Shown here: positions 1-11,133 of the stretch, in pieces
Numbering within the stretch: position 1 is the stretch's first letter
Layout: the number at the start of each line of letters is the position of its first letter
The notes under the pieces: model-generated
Database searches by the model: none
Told to the model about the DNA's origin: nothing
What the model saw: only the letters and a program-made list of their open reading frames with translations
Translations under genes and position numbers: made by a program
Origin: Pagrus major
Lineage: Eukaryota; Chordata; Actinopteri; Spariformes; Sparidae
Assembly: GCF_040436345.1 (NCBI RefSeq)
Contig: NC_133232.1
Location: 26,938,315-27,002,314, forward strand
Length of the DNA stretch: 64,000 nt
Reading direction: 5' to 3'

Positions 1-124
1 CGGCCAATCTCTGCCACGCTGACAAGAAATTGAAAGACGAGATATTAAAAATGAGCCTGGGACATATCTTCATGTCAAAAGTGATGAGATGTTGGTGGTA
101 ACTATAGACCTCTCCCCTGCACAG

Positions 125-3100
125 ATTGTGGACTCTGGGATCTCTAAACAAGCCCTGAGTGAGATTGAGTCCAGACACAAAGACATCGTCCGTCTGGAAA
201 GCAGCATCAAGGAGCTGCACGACATGTTTGTAGACATTGCCATGCTGGTGGAGAGCCAGGTACAGTACATCCACCTGCCAGCCATCATTTCATCCACCCG
301 TCAGTTAAATCAGGAACTTCTCATCTGTTTCATTCATTCTGAACCTTTCTCCACGGCTTTGTGTTCAATCCTGACTTCTCTCTGTTTGTTTTTCTTCCTG
401 TCGTCACTGTGATCTGACTATCAATCTGCATCTATGTCTATTTCCTCTTTTACAGCTCCATGCCTTTCTCACACCTCTCTTCACCTCTCTTCTGCCACCT
501 CCACCTCCATCTCATCACCCAACATTGCTGGAACCAACATGAATGCATTTAGTAAGATGTACCAATAAAACACCATCGTAGACATCAGAGCAGACTTGAA
601 TGAACACAAACACATATTCAGTCTTCATTTTATGCACATGCATACAGAAGTCTAACCACATATTTCTTGCTTGCCTGCGTCATGCTTTCTGAGGGCAAGG
701 CTGGTTTGAGGTAAGGGCTGCACTCCTCTGCTTTGTGTTGTGTCATTTTGCCTGAAAACTCTTGTTTTCCTTGTGTCTTTATTTCCAGTTTTTAGTTTGA
801 AGAAGTTTGTTACAAAAGTCTGTTTTAAAGGCCTTTGTGTATTTTAACCAGAACTATACGTTTGTTCTGCTCTGTTTCTCACTGATTGTGGTTTTGTTTT
901 TCAGGGTGACATAGTAGACAACATAGAGCAGAATGTGTCCAAGTCAGTGGACCACATAACGGTGGCAAAGGAACAGACCAAAAAAGCTGTAAGGTACCAG
1001 ACCAAAGCTCGTAAGGTAATGTAATTCAGCCAAGTGCTGCATCAGTCTGCATCAGTCTGCTTCTGACTTCTTCCTGTTTTTTTCTGCTTATCTCCAAGAC
1101 ATGTGACATTTTTTTCACAGTTTGACACATTTGAACCACACAGTGTGCGTACTGATCACACTCCCTCATCCTGCCGATCACACAATCGTTGCATTCTCAA
1201 TGCTTTGGTTTTTGTTTCTCTCTCTCTCTGTCTTTCTCTTGCTGTTGTTTTTTGATTTCTTTGCTTCTGTTGCTTTCCGTCACCTCTGACACCGTGCCAC
1301 ATGTTAGGGTGGGATGATCGACAGGATTGAGAGCAACATGGACCAGTCAGTGGGCTTTGTGGAGCGGGCCGTAGCAGACACTAAGAAAGCGGCAAAGTTT
1401 CAGCAAGAGGCTCGACGTGTGAGTGACTACAGTCAGGAAGAGCGGCCTGGTTTCCCAAAAGCAACGGAAATAGTCACTTGCTACAGAATAGTAGGCAGCG
1501 ATTATAGGTAGTACAAAGAAGAGAGAGACAGTAAGAATGAAATTCGACACCTCGGGACAAAGATTGTGTCAGAGTTCATAAGCCCGGCCTTGTAATAGAA
1601 CGCGGTTTCGTAGCACAATCAATGGCTTAAGATTTGCAGCAACACAAGGTGATGTAATTCAGTAAGATGCAGTGCAAGCACACATTCCTGGTAAATAGCT
1701 TTGCAACATAAACGGCGTATTTCTACTGTTGCAATCATTCCAACAAAAGACAAATTGGCTTGTGTTACGATAAATAAAAGAGTTTTAAAGTTCTGTTCTG
1801 CTGTGCAATGTTGAGCATCTGTAAGATATTAGACTCATGGATCTGCGACACAAACTGGCCGTCCTGCTTGATATGAGAGTGATACAAGAAGGGTTAGGCT
1901 TTAAAGAGTTTAATATGGTTAGATGATTCAGTTGTAATCCGAAAGAGAGAGTGGATTTCGGATTACAACTGAATCATCTGATCATATTAAACTCTTTAAA
2001 GCCTTGCCCTTCTTGGGTTTGCTGTCAAGAATGTTTGTTTGCTACGATTGAATAAACAAACATGACTTTCTGTTGCCATCCCAGGAACAGTAATTGCGTC
2101 TTGGATCCCATTTCATCGTGTTAGTGGTATCTAAAACACAACGCCGTTTTTTATTCTTGTGTGTAGGATTTAGAGGCATCTAGCGGTGTGGTTGCCTATC
2201 GCAAGCAACTCTACACCCCTCGCCCTACCCTCCTCTAAGGTGGCCGCTAAAACAAAGTAAAAAATGTGAAAGGCCTTCTCAGAAGCCAGTGTTTGGTTTG
2301 TCCATTCTGAGCTACTGTAGAAACTTGGCAGTGCAACATGATGGACTGTGAAAGAGGACCTGCTCCCTTTTATAGATATAAAAGGCTCATTCTGAGGCAA
2401 CAGAAACACAACTATTCTTAGTTTCAGGTGATTATACACAAATGAAAACGCAGTTAAGAATATTATCTTACATTTCTGCCCCTATATCCTACACAGTGGA
2501 CATTTTTTTCGATCTAAATGGCAAGTTACTGTAATTTATGAAGAGTGGAAGGAAGTGGAACTCTTCTTACACACAAAGATGCTTTTGGGAAACCTGCCTG
2601 ATAATATGAAGACGTCCCGACCATCAAGACCCTGATCTTTACCTTGATCCTGACCTGTGATGACTTGTGATGACCCTCCTACCGGCTCTGTTCCTGAGCC
2701 TCCACCTCCTTGTGGCCTGTGGACCCCTGTGCTTTGAAAACCTCTGACCTGTCCCAACACCAAGACCCAGAAACCAATACCACCCCTTCCTACCTACACA
2801 CACAAACATACACACACAAACACACATCTTCTACACTCTTCTCTTTCTTTCTTCAGCTTTAACCTGAACTCCTGTCTGTTTACAGTCATCTCATCACTGC
2901 TGCATTATTCTTTGGTTTTATCTGTGTATGAAGGTTTTGTCAGACTGTTACAGCATGTGTGTGAAAATACATTTTGTGTAGACAGGTTTACATAAAGTCA
3001 ACGGTGTTGCGTCAAGACAAAACTGGTTTATCAGACTGTCTTTATGCAGTTACATAGCTACAGAGAGATTTATTATATACGATGCGGTATTTACTGTACA

Positions 3101-6100
3101 GAACTAGAACAATACTATATAACATACAGTAGTAGATTCCTTAATTGTTGCACGTATGTATAGACTAGGCATATATTTATTGTTTAGTCCTGATGGTACT
3201 GTATATACTTGGTTGTTTCCAACAGAAAACGGTGATAATAGTGGTGATTGTTGTGGTCTTGCTGGCCATACTAGCTCTCATTATCGGTTTGTCAGTGGGA
3301 TTGAAGCAGAGCTGATGAGCTATTTGTATAGGAGGAGAGCTAAGGGTGAGTAACTGTGGAGCAAATAACCTCTGTGTAGCCTCAATGGGTGTGGGTATGA
3401 AACACGCTTTGGAAAAGGGATTGCACGCTCTTTTCCTCAGGCTCTCTGTATGTGTTTGTTTTCTTCTTAGCCATAGGGCTTACTGGAGGTGTGTTTGTCT
3501 GTATTTGAATTCTTGGGTGTGTGTGTTTTTTTTTTTTTTTTTGTCTCTTGCCTCTGGTTACTGCTCCACTAACAAAGCAGTGCTAGTACTGAGCTAGTCG
3601 CATGCAGTGTCAGCGGGTTGTGAAGAGATGGTAACCCTAGATTTACGAAAACTCTTGTGAGATTTGTACGCAATTAAATTCCTGTTCTCTGAAAACACAT
3701 GGTGTACATTGTGATGCTTTGAAAGAAAGCCAAAGATGGAGTCCACAACCAAATCCATGACCTCTCTGTTGTCCTGAAAGAAAGTTAACATGTGTAGGCT
3801 ACATCTTCGACCCAGTACATCAGATAGATAAATAAATCAGATAGATAAATAATCATTATACAGTCAGATGCCTACATCTTCAAATGTGATTTCTTGGAGC
3901 TCAACACCTATGGTTTTGTACTCTATGATGATGTGACTGTAAGTTTATCATGATAAACCCCCCCCCCACACACACACTTAAAACACAGGAAAAGTTACAT
4001 TTTTGTTACATGTTTATCTTGGGACTAGTCACATATGAGCATTTTTGTGCCAAGCACAGCAAAGGTTGTGCCATCAAATGTGACCGTCTTCAGCAGCCAG
4101 TGGCTGTTATTCTGAATTCATTACACAGATAACCTCAGATTTGTCTCTAGATAGAATGAGCAATGCCAAAGTACAGACTGATATTGGTAGCAACTACTAC
4201 CTACCTTAACTAGCTAGTTAGCTAACTTCAAAGATATACTATGCAGGATTTTCCTTTATAAAAAGCAAACAATGCATTGACTCATACAAAAGTAATCCCT
4301 CTCAAATGGCACTTATGACCCACGTGAAGAGTGTGGCGGTGTCTGTATCTGCAAAGGGGTTGCTCTCTGCCTGTATTTCCAACTTAGTATTAGTAACGTT
4401 TCCGGGCGTCTACCTTTGGGCAGTTGTGTGTAGCCCCCAGCACGAGAGCGGGATATAACCAGGTCACATTGCTGTCACTCGCTCTCTCCTCAGTCTGTAA
4501 TGGATAAAGAGCTGCAGTTCTGTGAGTCTGTTTGACCGAGGGCGGAGCGAGACAGGGCTACACACACACACACAGGCAGAACAGAGAGCAAACAGCAGTC
4601 AGGATTAAGCGAGCCCTTTGGCTGCATTCACACAAAGTCTGGAGGGTTGTGGGTGTGTTTATTAGAGCGTAACCTCTGTGAAACAGATCTCTTAATTGCT
4701 CTGTGCTCTCTCTCTCTGTCTTGACCGTTGAGACAGGGAGGAGGAACCATTGAAATGGTGTGCTTACAACAGCTACCAATAAATCCTGTGTCGTATGCCT
4801 TTAACTGTAGCTGACCACTACAATAACACTATGGTTCTACGACTAGAGTTATGTGTAACTACTCGTCATGACTGGTTCAAAGGCTACAACAGCTCGCAAA
4901 ACTAGCTGGCTGTACTAATACTGTGCTGAATCGAGTGCGTATATGTGAGAGTTTTGCAAATCTTGGGTTACCATCTTGGCTCGACTGTTCGAGCCGGTGT
5001 TTGGTCTGTGGACTCTGTTCAGCCCTGATGTTCCCCGTCATTAACAGTATGTCTCTCTTTGTCTCACCCTCTCTGTAGAAGATGATCTTTATTGGTGTGT
5101 GCTGTGCTGTGATTGTTCTCATCATCGTCATCGTCATCATCACGCAGACAGTATAACAGGACTGCTGTCTTGTTGCCACCACCAGTTTTTTCATCCTCCA
5201 CTCCATCCTGTCCTCCATCAGGTGGCCCGCCAAAGAAAAAACTGATGATCACTCCATATGGATACAATGATATTCAACCCACAGATGTTCAACTCATCAA
5301 TTAAAAAAAGGGCTATTGTTTGACCTATAGGAAAAAGAAAGGCCTACGAGACTTGTAATAGTTATAAAAACTTTTTGTCCAATCAGAGCAGCCCTTCCTG
5401 GTCGGTGTGGGTCTGTTTGACTCCCCCAGTTTGAGGATGCTTTGCTGCAAATGAGGAAATGAGACTGAATCTGTCAGAGGTACAATACCTGTTGTATCTC
5501 TGCGGAGGGGAAAAGGGAATTGAAAAATAACTGATAATGACGTCACTCCAGTGCCACTAAACATTTCATTATTCAACACTCGGTGCCAAAGAATCAGCCT
5601 GGAAGTGAATGTCATCTGAAAGTTTCACATCACCTCCTGTATCAACATTTCTTGCCTTTTTGAGCCTTGACACATTTTGTGATTGAAAAGCTAGCTACTG
5701 TACGTTCAGTGTATTGGGATTATGTTGGGTTTAGGGAGTTCCAGCACTTTCACATTTCAAAGTATGTCTTATATCTGTAATTAAGCTTGCACCATCGTGT
5801 AAATAACATAATTATTTGCGTGTTGTCAATGTCTGTTCTTCAACTTGAAGAGGATCGGTGTTCTCACTTATGATTCTTCAATTTAGAGAGCCAAGTGGCT
5901 TTGATTTTTAAATGTGAAGGATGGTGGATGATGGAAACACATTTCATGGACAGGTGGAGCTAAAAGCAAAAGCAGACAGGCTAGGGGGATAAACACACAT
6001 TCCTTGCTTGAAGATTTATCTAAACTCTGCAACATCTGAGAGAAATGCCTGAATATTTGTTTTGTATCTCTGCAAACCTGTTCCATTGTTAACCGCCTTG

Positions 6101-7872
6101 ACCTTTTACATGATTGTCTCCTTTGTTAAAATGCTGTAAAAACACGATGTTTTAATGCCAAAGGGTGGAAAGATAGTAACACTAGCCTTTTCCACATTAG
6201 TACCAAAATAGTCGTTGTATTTATTATACTTTTTGATGACGTGTTGCTAATAAAGTCGCACATACATGGTGAGATGTAAATGGACACTCTAGCATACAGT
6301 AAAGTCTCTCTGACTGGTGGCTCTTTACTAGTATGAACTGCATTTCCTGGCATATTTTAGGTCTCATAGTATTTCTGCTTTTACATATACAAATCAGTTG
6401 CTAGTTTACTAGCAATAGCTGTCTGAAAGTAATGCATTGTTAATACAGCAGCCCTGCAATAAATCCTGTATCTGTGAAGCTGTTTACAACCGAACAACTG
6501 AGTACAACCTCCAAAATGACCATAAGGTTGAATCCTCACATATCCACAACAGTTTCTTTTAGTCTTTCTAGTTTTAGTCCATATTGTAACGATGAAAAAA
6601 CTGTACAGAAATGTAATTGACTTCATGACAAAATCTGATATGTTGTACTGGTAGTATATAAATACATGTGCCAATAAACCAAATGAAGGTCGGATTTATT
6701 GCAGGGCTGTTGTATTAGGCTGCAGTAGTTTAAGCTACGTGTACCTTCCTAATAAATTGTTAACTGAGTTTAATTCTGGTTAGTCACCATCATTCCACTG
6801 GGCAATTTTAGCTGTAAGCATTAAAAAAGTAACTAAAATCATCAGCAGAAAATTAGGAAATAACGGTTGTGACGCTGTGACATCTATGTATTGTTTTGCA
6901 GCTACAGCAGCTACACTTAGCGGTTGATCTGGTGATATGCTGCTATGGACGATTCTTACATATTACACCCTTAATAAGTCTGTTAAAGCTGGTGATTCCA
7001 GCTGTGCTTGTAGGGCTGTATATAAGAGATAATATAAGAGTCAAGATGATCCATTTTAATCAGCAGGTATTGACCGCGTTTAGGGGTTTTGTAGTGCAGA
7101 GACGTAACTTGTAAAATGTCCTGTGCGTTATGAAGGCTGCCATCTCTGAGAGAAGTCTTTGTCTCCGTCAGAACGGAGCCTGAATGGTGCCTTTAATCAG
7201 GGAGCACTTGAAAGTGAGAGGCCCTCCCAAGCTTGGGTCCGTTGACCAGGCAGTCTGCTTCTCAAATGTTTAATCCTTATTCGAGGCCCTTTTTCTTCAC
7301 ATCATTTCAGCTCAAGAAGGAGAAAACAGAAGCTGTTGTACACTGTTTTAAATGAACATGCCAATGATTTTAAAGGGAATTAAAGATGTTATGTTTTTTA
7401 ATGACTGGTTGAGCGTTTCTGTCCTGCTGAGCTTTGAAAATATGCAACTGAATTTTGACCCTTTTTGATGACTGCATGTTCTGAAGGGGCTGTGTGAATG
7501 TGTTTTTTATGGGGTGTAGTAGCTGTTGTCAGCACATTGTTGATGCAGCATGTTAACCACTGTGTTGTAAAGTACAGCTTTTTAAGGTTGGCGCCAAAGA
7601 TGAGGTAAGAGTTTATTTTTTTTCACCTTTCCTCTTCTTCACACACAAACACACACACATCCTATTCTCTGTGACCCTTTGTTCTCCTTTTGCTCAGTCA
7701 TTTCCTCAGAACAGCGTGTCCCATGAATGTCAATAACTGTATTGTATTTGGCTGCTTTTGTTTGACTCCTGTGTGTTTTCAATTCACCCCACAGAAAAAG
7801 ATGATGATTACATTGTGCTGTGCCATCATCGGGATCGTTGGGTTCTCCTATCTCTACAGCTTCTTCTCATAA
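125..7872 (+). CDS. stx3: Syntaxin-3, 3' end with alternative SNARE and anchor exons (5' end outside window)
   Basis: Plasma-membrane t-SNARE that pairs with SNAP-23/25 and VAMP to drive vesicle fusion. Only the C-terminal part is present. Exon 125-259 encodes 45 residues from [11 protein letters not shown] to MLVESQ, the N-terminal half of the SNARE helix. It reads closer to remembered STX3 ([25 protein letters not shown]) than to STX1 or STX2. Two 111-bp phase-0 exons follow (905-1015 and 1308-1418), each able to complete the SNARE helix. Three separate terminal exons each encode a hydrophobic anchor and stop (3226-3315, 5079-5156, 7795-7872). Alternative SNARE-half and tail exons are known for mammalian STX3 (3A/3B) and STX2. 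A likely polyadenylation signal is AATAAA at 8321. Upstream exons, including the Habc domain, lie before the window. STX3 against STX2 rests on residues and on the kdm2a/ankrd13d neighbours. Confidence 0.85.
905..1015 (+). CDS. stx3: stx3 alternative SNARE-half exon, version A
   Basis: 37 codons in phase 0 at both ends, from [11 protein letters not shown] to RYQTKARK, with acceptor TTTTTCAG and donor AAG|GTAATG. It completes the SNARE heptads of exon 125-259 and ends in the basic juxtamembrane ARK. The DNIE...VDH spacing resembles the common STX3A form. It is the same length as the next exon, so one of the two is presumably used per transcript. Confidence 0.85.
1308..1418 (+). CDS. stx3: stx3 alternative SNARE-half exon, version B
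   Basis: 37 codons, phase 0, from [11 protein letters not shown] to KFQQEARR, with acceptor ATGTTAG and donor CGT|GTGAGT. The VERAVxDTKKA stretch resembles the syntaxin-1/STX3B type. Only 292 bp of intron separate it from version A, and including both would add an extra half helix, so mutually exclusive use is the likely mode. Confidence 0.85.
1886..2014. repeat. Long near-perfect inverted repeat (hairpin)
   Basis: The left arm is about 1886-1944 and the right arm about 1955-2014, with a spacer near 10 bp. The roughly 59-bp arms match with only a few differences. It lies in the intron between the SNARE and first anchor exons. It could be a small foldback element or a transcribed hairpin. Confidence 0.85.
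2158..2500. mobile_element. MITE-like interspersed element
   Basis: The ends are inverted copies: GTGTGTAGGATT at the left and ATCCTACACAGTG at the right. The interior (CATCTAGCGGTG, AGCCAGTGTTTGGTTTGTCC, GTGATTATACAC) matches my memory of a very common percomorph non-autonomous repeat. It has no coding capacity and sits in an stx3 intron. Confidence 0.7.
3226..3315 (+). CDS. stx3: stx3 alternative membrane-anchor exon 1
   Basis: Terminal exon of 29 codons plus TGA, starting KTVIIVV and ending [12 protein letters not shown]. The acceptor is TTTCCAACAG. The [11 protein letters not shown] segment is nearly that of the classical STX3 C-terminus. It splices in frame to either SNARE-half exon. 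Confidence 0.8.
   Translation, partial: KTVIIVVIVVVLLAILALIIGLSVGLKQS
4230..4802. mobile_element. MITE-like element with terminal inverted repeats
   Basis: The left end AAAGATATACTATGCAGGA and the right end (complement AAAGGCATACGACACAGGA) are imperfect inverted repeats about 573 bp apart. The interior has no ORF of interest. It lies in an stx3 intron between anchor exons 1 and 2. Confidence 0.6.
5079..5156 (+). CDS. stx3: stx3 alternative membrane-anchor exon 2
   Basis: Terminal exon of 25 codons plus TAA, starting [11 protein letters not shown] and ending [11 protein letters not shown], with acceptor CTCTCTGTAG. It has the same phase and hydrophobic length as the other anchors. Two cysteines near the start could be palmitoylated, as is known for syntaxin anchors. 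Confidence 0.75.
   Translation, partial: KMIFIGVCCAVIVLIIVIVIITQTV
6835..6977. mobile_element. Degenerate fragment of a MITE family
   Basis: It shares several blocks with the element at 41326-41714 (ATCAGCAGAA, ACGTYTAYGTATTG-like, AGCGGTT, TGGTGATATKCTGC, CATATTRCACC). The left boundary is unclear. It lies in an stx3 intron. Confidence 0.5.
7795..7872 (+). CDS. stx3: stx3 alternative membrane-anchor exon 3
   Basis: Terminal exon of 25 codons plus TAA, starting [11 protein letters not shown] and ending YLYSFFS, with acceptor ATTCACCCCACAG. It resembles the syntaxin-1-type anchor (KK plus a CC pair), so it would pair naturally with SNARE version B. It lies nearest the probable polyadenylation site at 8321. 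Confidence 0.78.
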   Translation, partial: KKMMITLCCAIIGIVGFSYLYSFFS

Positions 7873-8320
7873 AACAGGTAAAACACCTGCATCAGCCTTC
7901 AACACATCGAGTCCTGTTCTTTCACTCTACGTGTTGAAGTAATGTGTTTTTATTTCTGTCTTTGGTGTAGTGTCTCCAGGAAAGACGGCTTCAAGAAAAA
8001 GAAAACTTCCTGAGGTGCTCCCCTATCCTTACCCTGACCATTATTCGAATCTGTTTTATAATCTATTTAAAGAGGATATATAAATTGAACCACATCAGTC
8101 CTGTGCACTTACCCTTCTATTAATCTTTTGAACTTAAATTAATTTCTTGCTGTATGAAGTGTTTGAAAATGTGTTATAAATGTGTAGATTCTTTTGATTC
8201 TGGTCGACAGTAGTCTGCTGCCTCCTGGTGGTGCAAAGAGGGGACAGTCATATTTGGAGAAATTATAATAATCTGAAAATTATTTATTCATAAAGATTCA
8301 TTTGAACTAAGTAAAGAAAA

Positions 8321-8326
8321 AATAAA
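8321..8326 (+). terminator. stx3: Probable stx3 polyadenylation signal
   Basis: AATAAA 450 bp after the last stx3 stop codon, in AT-rich sequence. Confidence 0.45.
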
Positions 8327-8329
8327 TGC

Positions 8330-10440
8330 ATGAATGGATTTTTTGTCTCCAGATGTTTATTCATTCATGCATATAATTATGCTCTCTGATCAGAAAAAAA
8401 TATCTAATTAAGTTGTATGTTCATTATGTTTGTTGTCATAATTTGGATAAACTGTGTGTGATTTTGTTGTGTGTGATTGTCTGTATGCATCTGTGCTGCT
8501 GAAATGCTTGTGTTGGCTGTTTGTTTTTTTTTCTTTTTCTGTAACATCGGCTGTCAATCGCTCACTGGCTGTGTGTCAACCCAGTAAAGCCTCTTATGTA
8601 ATAAAAGATTTCTGTGCGTTGTACCTAGTGGTGGTGTGCGCCTCTCTTCTTGTATTGGATCAGTACAAGGCTCAGCTGATCGCCTGTTTTGCACGGAGGG
8701 ACCCGTTCCCACCACCGGACACCTTTCACCCGCAGAGCATCGTCCATGTTATCGTCCCTTTTTTACTCCCGAGTGAAAGCAACAATAAATGTATGGCGGT
8801 GCACGACGTGACATACGTGCACGAAAAGGCTTCCGTGACCTCATTTCATCCCCCACCTCGCTGTTTCTTGCCAACCAGAGCCAGGCCACGCCCACCGACA
8901 CACGGTGGGGGCGGGGCCTACGCGAGGGTGCGTTCGATTATGTTTCTGCTTCGTGTTTGGAGAGCAGTGCGGAGATAACTGATGTAATAAATATACAAAT
9001 ACAAATCAATAACTCATTAATGTGATTTATAAATCATGTTAGGAAAGCTAAATGCATTAACAAAGACCAGTATATACAAAGTTGTGCATATTGCATACAG
9101 GCAGTATATTGATTTTTTTATTTTTGTTTTTATTTTTATTCATCACTCACTTTACCTTTGGACTGGTGATCTGCATTTGAATTTCTCCTGTCTGGGATTA
9201 ATAAAGTAAACCTCTAGCCCTAAATAAAATTATGTTTTGCTTTGCTTTTGTGCAAAAAATGCTTCATGCATATTGTGAAAATGACATAATATAAACAAAT
9301 ATGTATATAATCACTGTTGTAAAAATGTAATCAACCGTAATAGCTGTGTAAAAGTAAAGATATGTTAAGATATCTGGTAAAGGTGAAAGTCACCCATACG
9401 AATACTTAAGTAAAAGTCTGAAAGTAGGCTATCTGATATTAAAAGTACCTAACTTGCTGTTAAGTATCAAAAGTACAAGTAAAAGTAAATTACACACACA
9501 GTGAATTTACATGTGTATATACTGTATGGATCGACCAACAATTGATCAAAATAAAGCCATCTTAGATTGTGCTACATGATGCATCATGCAGTCTGCAAAG
9601 TAATTAGTAACTAAAGTTATCAAATAAATGAAGTGAAGTAAAAAGTACAATATTTGCCTCCAAAACATTGTGGAGTGGATGTATACAGTAGCAGAAAATG
9701 GAAATGTATACTATTATATTTATCATCTATATGAGCATAATAACACCTTTTTTTATCTGATTCCTTTTTTATTGTGTCACCTTCTAATCATATATGTTAT
9801 TCTGTTTTTATCTTCTATGTTTTTATATATGTCATCCTATCTTATATGTTTTATTCTTTGTTTGTATCTTATGTTTTTTGCTATCTTCTAAGTTTTATTT
9901 GTATTTTACTGTATCGTATACAATTCTGTCATGGACGGTGTTTACTTTTTATTTTTATTTTGAAGCACATTGAGTCCATGCCTGTCCTATGAAATGTGCT
10001 ACATAAATAAACTTGACTTGACCCATGTATTGATACAGAAAACAGCAGTTACTGTAGAAATATAGGAATAACACAGCAAGGTACGGTCTACATTAATACA
10101 TCGTGCTGCCATATTGGCCCTGATGATTATAATGTGTGAATACTTTATTAATAACTATCCAGTGACACAGACAGTCATGTGTTTGTGTTCTTGCTCCTGT
10201 ACTTCAGCAGCATATTGCAGGATGATGCAGTGAAGCATGCTGCATACAGGATCTGCATGCTTTAATAACACTACTGCGATTAGCACCGACGAAGAAGAAG
10301 AACGCTTCCGGCGTCGGACGAACCGAGCACACCTGCGTATTAACATATTATAATCGTGTTTAAATAGCACACGCTGCATCCAGTGAGAGTAGCTGTATGC
10401 TAATTCCTCGGAGCAGTGGAGTAAATAGGGGGGTGGGTCA
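8330..10440. other. stx3-kdm2a intergenic region
   Basis: I find no supportable gene. 8800-8960 is locally GC-rich without splice-linked ORFs. 9360-9500 carries the AGTAAAAGTA-type motif common in fish repeats. 9700-9900 is T-rich low complexity. 9930-10021 looks like a retroelement 3' tail (AAATGTGCTACATAAATAAA followed by CTTGACTTGAC). Confidence 0.5.
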
Positions 10441-10479
10441 TGAGCTCTTTTTTTTTTTTTTTTTTTTTTTCGTTTTGCG

Positions 10480-11000
10480 TGTATGTGTGTGTTTTTTGAC
10501 CAGCTGAAAATGGCGGCTCGGAGCGTCGAATCGTCCTAACTTTATCGCACAATAATAAACACAACGATATACACAGCTGTTATCGCGTAACATGGGGAGA
10601 AACTTCACCGAGAGGCCTCGGACGCTCTAGTTTGCGAAGCAACTTTGACCACCACGGTTGAAAGGACTTATAACGCAGAGGTAATGATAAAGAAGCTTAC
10701 AACTGCCGTATAGAGGCTAATGTCAGCTAGCTAGCAAGCTAGCGTCAACGTTAGCCGACGACTTATGAAAGGGATTGTCAACTGAGCGAGTGCATGTTAG
10801 CCGATAACCACAGCGAAATAGCGTCAGCTGACAGACACATTGGTTAGAGGTATTCCGATGAAAAGGTAGTCGCTCTAGTCGGGAATTGTCTTCATAGACT
10901 GACGCAAGTTCAGCGTAAATGTTTTGTGTTGCTAACCTTAGCTCGCTGGCTAAAGCAACACTGTTGGCTAGCGCTAGCAGGGCTATCTAGTTAGCTCGGC
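10480..11000 (+). promoter_or_regulatory. kdm2a: kdm2a promoter / 5' UTR region
   Basis: CpG-rich sequence that starts after a T tract (10448-10470) and contains ATGGCGGC near 10510. There are many GCTAGC/GTTAGC copies between 10720 and 10990. No TATA box is evident. The first coding exon lies at 11129, so the true transcript start and noncoding exon 1 are inferred to be here. Confidence 0.5.
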
Positions 11001-11133
11001 TCGACTCAGAGAGAGGGGGTGTATTACTGTCCGGTAGGGTGTATAAACACACTGAAACACCGTAACACCGACTGGATATTTAATCAATGTGACTTAACGC
11101 TGCTCCCGAAACTTTGTTTGTCTTCTAGAGATT

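Noticed and set aside
8454-8978. 174-codon plus-strand ORF between stx3 and kdm2a
   Set aside because: Low-complexity start, no family resemblance, no supporting splice sites; looks like chance in a GC-rich patch.
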